Shown piece after piece: positions 7,168 to 12,987 of a stretch of 12,987 nucleotides of DNA. The stretch is from an uncultured Verrucomicrobiota bacterium. GTDB taxonomy: Bacteria > Verrucomicrobiota > Verrucomicrobiae > Verrucomicrobiales > DEV007. Below the pieces are notes generated by a model. The model was not told the DNA's origin and searched no databases. It worked only from the letters and a program-made list of their open reading frames with translations. A program made the position numbers and the translations under genes. The first letter of the stretch is position 1. The number at the start of each line of letters is the position of its first letter. Location: positions 1 through 12,987 of the forward strand of contig CACJBM010000059.1 in the NCBI GenBank assembly GCA_902591645.1, written 5' to 3'.

Positions 7168-9270
7168 CTAGTCCCAGAAAAGATCATCAAACCTGATAGC
7201 ATATAATTTAGCATCACCCTCGATATTAAATTTAAAGCTGACAGGCTTAGAAACAATTTTAGTCAGATTGAATGAGTCAGTCCATTTAACAGACTCGCTT
7301 ATTTTTAAGTTACCTGAGATCCGTTGACTAACTTTTATGAGCTTACCTTCCTCATCATAAAGGGAAACTCTTATGCTGCCCTGACCAGGGTCGCAGGTAA
7401 TTTTAACCTCTTCTCCGGGTAAACTTATTTTTCTGGATATGATCTGTGCAGATTTTGCTCTGCTCTCCACTTCATACCCTAGACTAATCTTTTTTATTCT
7501 ATCATCGTTAACACTGAATGATCGCGCATTCTGAAATGATTTCACGAAAGCAGGTACCTGATTCATGACATAATCATTTCGGGGAGGTAACACAAACCGA
7601 TCATCGGAGGGTCCGATACTGGTAACATTTTCTGATAGCGAATTAACTTCACCAAAACTGACATCAAAGACCTGAGCGTCACCTTCAAGAACAAATTTCA
7701 CGAAGAGCTCTTTACCGACCAGCTTATCAATACCCTTCTCCTGCCATTCTAATGGACTGTTAATCTTATAGGCTCCTGACAAAGCATGAGTATCCATCAA
7801 ACGACCCCCTGACTCATCAACTAGCTCGACAAAAACTTTACCCTGAGGAGCATGAAAACTTACCATCATGTCTGCCGAAGGAAGAACTAACTTCCTTGAA
7901 AGAATGGATCCAGTTTCCTTCTTGCTATCTAGTCCATATCCTTTGGGACTTTCCTTTAGCTTCGTTTCGTTTGTTGAAATCAATTTGGCGTTCGTTGAGG
8001 AGCTATAAAAGTCTGGATCTGAAAATCGGTACCGTGGTCTCTTCCCTAATAAAATTTCTGGCTCGGGAGGGGTTAATAGCCACGCCATATTAAAACGGGC
8101 CATCCAGTCCTTGCCACTTAGTAGATAAATATAGCCCTCACTCGGAGTACCTTTTCTTCCTTGGGTCATCCACGTGTAATTTCCGGGTCCTTTCCTGACG
8201 AGTCGGTTATGTGGCCATGTCTTACCACCATCAAAGCTCACCCAGACTCTAATATTCTTACGACCTTCAATGTGTGGAGTTGGAGAGCTAAATAATAAAA
8301 TATCACCATCATCTCGCTCGAGCCTTATGAGCCCCGCCTTACAGCCGTACACATCGGGTGGCCCGTCAAATAGCTCATCATCCTGACGAAGGTCTCTCCA
8401 AGTTTCCCCACTATCATCACTATAGGCTACCCAGCGATTCCCTTTCCTCGTGTGTGTACGAGAATTAATATAAATGGTGCCATCACTTAATTCGACTAGT
8501 CCAGACTCTCCCGTTCCATCTAATGGAAATGGCTCACTTGGTATCCAGGTCTTACCATGATCATCACTGTAAGACGCATTAGTGTATCCTTTAGATTCCT
8601 CATGCTTATTGTAATTAGGCATCACCCGCGAAGGGACCAGAAGACGCCCCTTATTGGGCCCATGCTTAATATTAATTCCAGAATCACAGGCAGCATTCGG
8701 TATTGGCATAAAGCCTTTGGAATCTTTTCCATATTTGATTTTTTCAAGTTTCCAAGTCTTGCCATGATCGCGACTCTTGTACATATAGGGAGCCGGATAA
8801 AGGGCCGTTATAAACAACATTATTTCCCCGGTACTCTCATCAATTATACTCGTACCTAGAGTCGCATAAGCGTGGTGCTTATCTTTCCCCCATCCACTAC
8901 CATCGTAAGGACCAATGCCCAAGGCCTTCCAGTCCAGATCAATCCTTTTACCAACTAATTGATGGTCTGACCAAGTGTCTCCTCCGTCCTCGGATCTCTT
9001 TACAAAAATCTTACTGCCTTTTCTTTTGTCCGGGTGAGGCTCACCTTGAAGGCTAAACATAAGAACCGTTCCGTCCATCGCAACATCAAGAACGCCATAA
9101 ACATTATCCTCATCCCAGATCTCAAAAAACGGCTCGGCCCCAGAAGTTATTTTGACTATATCACTAAAACCCAGAACAGGCTTCTCTAACTTCTCCTCAC
9201 CACTTGAAATAGTGTTAATTACAAAAAAATAGCTAATAAATATAAATAAATTAATGGACTTAATTTGCAT
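7168..9270 (-). CDS. Secreted sialidase-like Asp-box protein with altered arginine triad and C-terminal tandem repeat
   Basis: A 700-residue protein. Residues 1 to about 23 look like a signal peptide (MQIKSINLFIFISYFFVINT). Residues about 35-400 form a sialidase-type six-bladed propeller with five Asp boxes of the S-x-D-x-G-x-T-W type at 93-100, 166-173, 235-242, 284-291 and 345-352. By motif alignment, the general-base Glu is Glu255 (GESGLVELSDG), the second and third triad arginines are Arg271 (INSR) and Arg337 (EGRKNIRVWVS), and the tyrosine nucleophile is Tyr365 (NYTWM). ARFNMAWLLTPP (391-402) closes the domain as in many sialidases. The usual N-terminal YRIP motif reads YGVL (58-61), so the first triad arginine is replaced by Gly59, and the later YE pair is not seen (YLLSG). 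Residues 444-539 and 598-694 are two copies of a beta module. The gene is visibly AT-richer than its neighbours. Fold is firm; a sialic acid substrate is doubtful, and another nonulosonic acid or a binding role is possible. Confidence 0.88.
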   Translation of the reverse strand: MQIKSINLFIFISYFFVINTISSGEEKLEKPVLGFSDIVKITSGAEPFFEIWDEDNVYGVLDVAMDGTVLMFSLQGEPHPDKRKGSKIFVKRSEDGGDTWSDHQLVGKRIDLDWKALGIGPYDGSGWGKDKHHAYATLGTSIIDESTGEIMLFITALYPAPYMYKSRDHGKTWKLEKIKYGKDSKGFMPIPNAACDSGINIKHGPNKGRLLVPSRVMPNYNKHEESKGYTNASYSDDHGKTWIPSEPFPLDGTGESGLVELSDGTIYINSRTHTRKGNRWVAYSDDSGETWRDLRQDDELFDGPPDVYGCKAGLIRLERDDGDILLFSSPTPHIEGRKNIRVWVSFDGGKTWPHNRLVRKGPGNYTWMTQGRKGTPSEGYIYLLSGKDWMARFNMAWLLTPPEPEILLGKRPRYRFSDPDFYSSSTNAKLISTNETKLKESPKGYGLDSKKETGSILSRKLVLPSADMMVSFHAPQGKVFVELVDESGGRLMDTHALSGAYKINSPLEWQEKGIDKLVGKELFVKFVLEGDAQVFDVSFGEVNSLSENVTSIGPSDDRFVLPPRNDYVMNQVPAFVKSFQNARSFSVNDDRIKKISLGYEVESRAKSAQIISRKISLPGEEVKITCDPGQGSIRVSLYDEEGKLIKVSQRISGNLKISESVKWTDSFNLTKIVSKPVSFKFNIEGDAKLYAIRFDDLFWD
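7189..7479 (-). repeat. C-terminal beta module, copy B of the sialidase-like protein
   Basis: Codes for residues 598-694, the second copy of the module at 444-539, separated from it by a 58-residue linker. Matching positions include GYE for GYG, IISRKISLPG for ILSRKLVLPS, VSLYDEEGK for VELVDESGG, VKWTD for LEWQE and FNIEGDAKLYAIRF for FVLEGDAQVFDVSF. The copies have diverged at DNA level, so the duplication is old. Confidence 0.75.
7654..7941 (-). repeat. C-terminal beta module, copy A of the sialidase-like protein
   Basis: Codes for residues 444-539. It shares with copy B the pattern GY, then ISRK or LSRK followed by LPS/LPG, then a V-x-L-x-D-E-x-G core (VELVDESGG here), then an LEW/VKW tryptophan, then KF-x-L/I-EGDA and a final F. 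From memory, similar modules end many planctomycete and verrucomicrobial glycoside-hydrolase-like proteins. Confidence 0.75.
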
Positions 9271-9379
9271 CTATTGATGAGGTTACAAAGTTCTATATTG
9301 TTCGTCAAATTCAGGTAACTAAAAATACTCTTGAGCGATACCATATTACCGCTCAAATTCTATTTTTGTTTTCCTAAGC
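9271..9379. promoter_or_regulatory. Divergent promoter region between sialidase-like and heme-dehydrogenase genes
   Basis: These 109 bases separate two divergent start codons, so they must hold the promoter of the dehydrogenase gene, unless it is transcribed from further away, and probably that of the minus-strand run. A -35-like TTGACG is visible on the minus strand (9308-9303) and TTGTTC on the plus strand (9298-9303), but neither has a convincing -10 at standard spacing, so I do not define a transcription start. Neither gene has a Shine-Dalgarno sequence here. The main structured element is the palindrome at 9331-9356. Confidence 0.6.
9331..9356. promoter_or_regulatory. 26-bp imperfect palindrome, candidate operator
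   Basis: The arms TTGAGCG (9331-9337) and CGCTCAA (9350-9356) are perfect inverted copies around 12 bases. The inner part keeps further symmetry in the pattern TA-nn-AT-nn-TA, giving 20 of 26 self-complementary positions. It ends 23 bp before the dehydrogenase ATG, within the divergent region. The size and AT-rich centre suit a dimeric regulator such as a LacI- or GntR-type protein, but no regulator gene is in the window. It could also act as an RNA hairpin in the dehydrogenase leader. It lacks a T-run, so it is unlikely to be a terminator. Confidence 0.5.
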
Positions 9380-12097
9380 ATGAACATCTTCCTCCTACTT
9401 GCTACAGTTCTTATTACTTCTTCAAGTGCACTCAATGCAGAGGAATGGAAACCAGTAAGCGGTCACGGATTAATTCCAACCGATATGTTCGAAATTGATC
9501 CTTCACTAGAAGTTTCAGTATGGGCCACTAGCCCCACGCTCTATAACCCAACTAATATGGATATTGATCATGAGGGTCGTGTCTGGGTCACTGAAGGTGT
9601 CAACTATCGTGGCAGGAACGGAACGAGACCCGAAGGGGATCGGATCGTTGTACTTCAGGACACTGATAATGATGGAAAGTGCGACAGCTCCCATACCTTT
9701 GTTCAGGAAAAAGGCCTAATTGCTCCGATGGGAGTGGCCGTATTTGATAATGTTGTCTATTTGTCACAGCCTCCAGATCTGATCGCATACACTGACGTGA
9801 ATCGTAATCTGGTATTCGAACCGGAAATAGATAAGCGAGAAGTCATTCTTACCGGATTCAATGCAATCAATCACGACCATTCCCTTCACTCATTGACGGC
9901 CGGACCAGATGGAAAATTCTATTTTAACAACGGAAACTGCGGAGCAGTGTTCACCGATAAGTCCGGTAAGACCTTTTACATGGGCGGTACGTATGGAGGA
10001 AGTGGCCCGAACTGGCCAGCAGACCACCTGAAAAATTCAGGCAGGAGATCCGACGACGGGCATGTATGGACATCAGGCTTTGCGGTCCGCATGGATCCGG
10101 ACGGAGCCAACGCCGAGATCGTCAGTCATGGACTTCGTAACTCTTATGAACAAACACTCACATCTTTCGGTGACATGTTTCAGAACGATAATGATGATCC
10201 GAGGGCATGCCGAACCTCATATGCTCTCGAATTTGGATGCGCGGGCTACTTCACTAGGGACGCCATGCAGAGAAACAAGGCCGTCAGACGCCCAGGCCAA
10301 GAATACTCAAGAGTTCATTGGAGGCAGGACGATCCAGGAACAATGGATGCTGGAGACGTTTACGGAGGCGGTTCACCTACTGGAATTACTTTTTATGAGA
10401 ACGGTGCCTTGGGCCCTGAGTGGGAAGGTCTTCTCCTCAGCTGTGAGGCTGCTCTAAATACAATATTTGGATATAGACCAGTCCCAAAGGGCGGCACCTT
10501 TGAATTGGAAAGATTCATTTTCCTTACTTCAAATCCAGGAAAAGAATATGACGGAGCTGATTTCTCAGGGAGAAAAGAAATCAAAAAAGAAGACAAGAAC
10601 AAAATCTCTCCTACCCTTTTCCGCCCCAGTGACGTCACTGTAGGACCAGACGGTGCCATTTATTTTTCTGACTGGTTCGATCCGAGAATAGGCGCGTCCA
10701 GTCATCTAGATGAATCGTTCTCTGGAACGATTTACAGGATCGCGCCAAAAGGATTCAAGCCAAAGATCCCAAAGATCAACCTTTCAAGTACAAAGGGTCA
10801 AATCGAGGCCCTCCGTAGCCCCGCTATCAATACACGATACTTAGGGTTCCGAGCCTTGAAGGACCAGAGAAAAAAGGTATCCAATCATGTACTTAAACAA
10901 CTTGATGATGGAAACAAATGGATCGCTGCTCGCGCTGTCTGGTTACTTCCTCATATCGGAGATGAGGGAATCGAAACCTGCATCAGAATGTTGAGAGACA
11001 ATGATAGCGAAAAGCGAGTAGTCGCTTACCGGTCCCTGCGGCGAGCCGGCCATGACATGGTCCCTCACGCTCGACGCATGTGCACTGACCCTTCGCCTCA
11101 AGTGCGTCGCGAAATTGCTTTATCTCTTCGCGACGTCCCCGCAGAAAAAACCAAAGACATCTTTATTACTCTCGCAAAGAACTGCGACACCAAAGATAAA
11201 AATTCCCTAGAAGCCATTGGTCTAGGGGCCGCTAATCAGGAAAGTCAGATCTGGACTGCGGTAAAAAAAGGCATAAAGCCAGGCGAGCCAAAGGATTGGC
11301 CTGAGAGTTTTGCGAGACTCACCTGGAGGCTCTGGGGATCAGCCTCCGTCAATGATCTTAAGGCAAGATGCAACGATAAATCACTGACACTAGAAAAACG
11401 AAAACTAGCACTAGAGTCTATTGCATTCATTGATCACGCTGATGCTTCAAAGGTGATGCTGGAAATAGCATCCAGCCAATCCCCGCTCAAAGGACAGGCG
11501 ATCGCTTGGCTATTACGGAATCTTGCCGGTGAATGGGCAAAGCACGGGATCAGTGAAGGACTAAAGGAAAAAGGAATCTATGATCCTGATTCCATTACCA
11601 TAGTACCCGCACCCATTCCAGTGCCCCCCAAGGATGCCTCATCACCAAAGGTCAAAGATATCCTCAAACTCAAAGGAGATCCATTGAAAGGGAAAAATAC
11701 TGCACTCCGCTGTATTCTTTGTCATCAAATTGATGGTAATGGTCCGGACTATGGGCCGAACCTGAGAGGCTGGTCTAAGACTCAAACCCTTGAAGGAATC
11801 GTTCGCGCGATTGCAGAACCTTCCGCAGGAATAGCACTTGGATACAACGGCACAGAAATCCTTCTTAAAGACGGAGGAACGATCCATGGGATCACCTTCA
11901 ACAATAGTGATCCTTGGATAAAGAATGCGCCCCCGTTAATTATTCAATCAGCTGGCGGAATAACTCAGTTCATTCCTAATAAACGCATCGATAAAAAGAA
12001 GGACCTCACTCGTTCCCTGATGTATGACCCGGTCATGCTTGGCCTCAATGCACAGGACATTGCTGATATCGCTGCCTGGTTGAAAAATTACCGCTAG
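9380..12097 (+). CDS. PVC-type membrane-bound dehydrogenase: beta-propeller, HEAT-like repeats, C-terminal c-type heme domain
   Basis: A 905-residue protein with a signal peptide (MNIFLLLATVLITSSSALNA, cleaved near Ala20). Residues about 35-460 form a glucose/sorbosone-dehydrogenase-like propeller of the Pirellula/Verrucomicrobium 'putative membrane-bound dehydrogenase' type, with NPTNMDIDHEGRVWVTEGVNY (near 57-76), the Asp-rich DTDNDGKCD (94-102), LTAGPDGKFYF (172-182), HGLRNSYE (250-257) and VGPDGAIYFSDWFDP (421-435). Residues about 475-715 are helical HEAT-like repeats, followed by a proline-rich linker (742-750). The C-terminal heme domain has RCILCHQ with Cys778, Cys781 and His782 for covalent heme c; Met881 in RSLMYDP is the likely second axial ligand. 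The family is thought to oxidise sugars or alcohols outside the cytoplasm and pass electrons to the respiratory chain, but substrates are mostly untested. The start is supported by the signal peptide directly after Met1; no Shine-Dalgarno is visible. It runs divergently from the sialidase-like gene. Confidence 0.93.
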   Translation: MNIFLLLATVLITSSSALNAEEWKPVSGHGLIPTDMFEIDPSLEVSVWATSPTLYNPTNMDIDHEGRVWVTEGVNYRGRNGTRPEGDRIVVLQDTDNDGKCDSSHTFVQEKGLIAPMGVAVFDNVVYLSQPPDLIAYTDVNRNLVFEPEIDKREVILTGFNAINHDHSLHSLTAGPDGKFYFNNGNCGAVFTDKSGKTFYMGGTYGGSGPNWPADHLKNSGRRSDDGHVWTSGFAVRMDPDGANAEIVSHGLRNSYEQTLTSFGDMFQNDNDDPRACRTSYALEFGCAGYFTRDAMQRNKAVRRPGQEYSRVHWRQDDPGTMDAGDVYGGGSPTGITFYENGALGPEWEGLLLSCEAALNTIFGYRPVPKGGTFELERFIFLTSNPGKEYDGADFSGRKEIKKEDKNKISPTLFRPSDVTVGPDGAIYFSDWFDPRIGASSHLDESFSGTIYRIAPKGFKPKIPKINLSSTKGQIEALRSPAINTRYLGFRALKDQRKKVSNHVLKQLDDGNKWIAARAVWLLPHIGDEGIETCIRMLRDNDSEKRVVAYRSLRRAGHDMVPHARRMCTDPSPQVRREIALSLRDVPAEKTKDIFITLAKNCDTKDKNSLEAIGLGAANQESQIWTAVKKGIKPGEPKDWPESFARLTWRLWGSASVNDLKARCNDKSLTLEKRKLALESIAFIDHADASKVMLEIASSQSPLKGQAIAWLLRNLAGEWAKHGISEGLKEKGIYDPDSITIVPAPIPVPPKDASSPKVKDILKLKGDPLKGKNTALRCILCHQIDGNGPDYGPNLRGWSKTQTLEGIVRAIAEPSAGIALGYNGTEILLKDGGTIHGITFNNSDPWIKNAPPLIIQSAGGITQFIPNKRIDKKKDLTRSLMYDPVMLGLNAQDIADIAAWLKNYR

Positions 12098-12099
12098 CC

Positions 12100-12987
12100 T
12101 TAGTCCTCACCAATTAGCAACTTTGCGTAAAGCCTTTTTCTGCCATTAATTGGAATTTGGACTTCCATGAAATCAGTCGGAATTCCTAAATCATTAATGG
12201 ATCTTACGGGAACATCATTACTTTCCTCCCAAATCTGAAAATCCTCTGATAGGAGAACCTTAGCGAGATAACCGGTCCCTTGAGGGTTGGGCCAACGCAA
12301 GATCAACTCATCCCCTTCCCTCTGTATGACCAAGACTTGAGGGTCCGGTCCGTTCGGGTCAGTCCCTAAATACTTCTCCATTGAATTAACAATGTTATCC
12401 TCATCGGGATCTGCTTCTGGGCACACTAGTTGAAAGAAACCGTCACCACTGAAAGTGGTAAGATCCTCTGAAAAGTGAAGACCAATCCATTCCTTATAAG
12501 AGGCCCTGAAAGGAAAGAGATCATGGCTCGGCCATTGGTCCTTTTCCTTGAGTTGATCTATCAGCCCATCAATTGTGTTCTTGAGCGACCATGAGCAACT
12601 CGTTCTCTTATTGGCCAGTACAGCATAGGAAATCCCATCATCACGGTTCACTAGGAAAGAGGAAGTTCCGGTCATGCAACCGTTATGCCCTTCCCAGCTC
12701 CTACTGCCGCTCCATGTCCACCCAAGGCCCCAGTTAGCCTTTGGTTCCGATCCTGTCCGCATCGAATTCAAAGAAGCGGCACTAAGTAAATCAGAAGGGA
12801 ATGGCCGATCATCGATGCAACGGAGAAACAATAACAAATCAACGGCAGTCGCAATCCATCCTCCGTTAGCGTCCATCCGTTCCGGATCAATGCTCGAGTA
12901 AGGATCGTACTGAGAGTCATAGTAGCGGACTTCTCTATCCTTACGATCTTCGAGACTCTGCTTACCTAATTCCATGGTGCTGATCCC
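12100..12987 (-). CDS. Serine hydrolase, beta-lactamase family, C-terminal part (5' end outside window)
   Basis: The frame reads back through the ATG at 12975 to the window edge (codons for Gly-Ile-Ser-Thr precede it), so that ATG is almost certainly internal and 295 residues of a longer protein are visible. Numbering from that Met, residues 1-140 match the C-terminal half of class C beta-lactamase/penicillin-binding-like hydrolases: GGWIATAVDLLLFLRC (38-53), WGLGW (82-86), GHNGCMTGTSS (96-106, with the H-x-G motif that replaces KTG) and AVLANKR. The SxxK and YxN catalytic motifs would be outside the window. Such proteins include esterases, DD-peptidases and D-amino-acid hydrolases. From 187 on, DPDEDNI and a YLGTDPNG stretch form a thrombospondin-type-3-like motif, followed by a beta-domain with SEDFQIWEES (243-252) and RLYAKLL (281-287), which parallels the end of the CotH-like protein. 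The stop is 2 bp from the stop of the convergent dehydrogenase gene. Confidence 0.88.
   Translation of the reverse strand, partial: GISTMELGKQSLEDRKDREVRYYDSQYDPYSSIDPERMDANGGWIATAVDLLLFLRCIDDRPFPSDLLSAASLNSMRTGSEPKANWGLGWTWSGSRSWEGHNGCMTGTSSFLVNRDDGISYAVLANKRTSCSWSLKNTIDGLIDQLKEKDQWPSHDLFPFRASYKEWIGLHFSEDLTTFSGDGFFQLVCPEADPDEDNIVNSMEKYLGTDPNGPDPQVLVIQREGDELILRWPNPQGTGYLAKVLLSEDFQIWEESNDVPVRSINDLGIPTDFMEVQIPINGRKRLYAKLLIGED

Noticed and set aside
12100..12975. The ATG at 12975 as start of a short 291-residue protein
   Set aside because: The frame stays open to the window edge, and the visible part lacks the N-terminal half of the beta-lactamase fold with the catalytic serine, so a truncated view of a longer gene is far more likely.
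1..12987. Defence system, CRISPR array, mobile element, tRNA or rRNA
   Set aside because: I looked for regular direct repeats, transposase or integrase motifs, and the conserved cores of tRNA and rRNA genes and saw none; all coding space is taken by six genes of known families.

Overview
The window reads as a piece of a chromosome from the PVC bacteria, most likely a Verrucomicrobiota member and less likely a Planctomycetota one. The evidence is the protein families: a CotH-type protein carrying two lamin-tail domains, a Tat-exported Gfo/Idh/MocA oxidoreductase ending in a typical PVC tail, a beta-propeller 'membrane-bound dehydrogenase' with HEAT-like repeats and a C-terminal CxxCH heme domain, and two proteins that end in a thrombospondin-type-3-like Asp motif plus a small beta-domain. 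The base composition is moderate, and none of the four visible gene starts has a recognisable Shine-Dalgarno sequence. The taxonomic call is inference from gene content.

Layout from left to right. Positions 3-3644 (+) hold the 3' part of a large secreted CotH/lamin-tail protein; its frame is open to the left edge, so its real start lies outside. A minus-strand run of three genes follows in transcription order: a secreted sialidase-like Asp-box protein (9270-7168), an acyltransferase-3/SGNH membrane enzyme (6983-5067) and a Tat-exported Gfo/Idh/MocA oxidoreductase (5041-3674). The last two are 25 bp apart and probably co-transcribed; 184 bp separate the sialidase-like gene from the acyltransferase. 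Divergent from the run is the heme-dehydrogenase gene (9380-12097, +). The 109-bp region between the two divergent starts holds a 26-bp imperfect palindrome that looks like an operator. The window closes with the 3' part of a serine hydrolase of the beta-lactamase family (12987-12100, -), which meets the dehydrogenase gene tail to tail with a 2-bp gap.

How they may work together (inference): nearly all products look extracytoplasmic, and three belong to carbohydrate-modifying families (glycan cleavage or binding, O-acylation, sugar oxidation). A shared divergent control region would suit a small glycan-remodelling or glycan-use locus, with the heme dehydrogenase passing electrons from an oxidised sugar-like substrate to the respiratory chain. 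Nothing fixes the substrate. The sialidase-like protein lacks the first arginine of the sialidase arginine triad, so a sialic acid substrate should not be assumed.

I see no tRNA, rRNA, CRISPR array, insertion sequence, phage gene or defence system. All six genes belong to known families. The most noteworthy points are the altered sialidase active site, the tandem C-terminal repeat in that protein, the operator-like palindrome, and a C-terminal module shared by two otherwise unrelated proteins at the two ends of the window.
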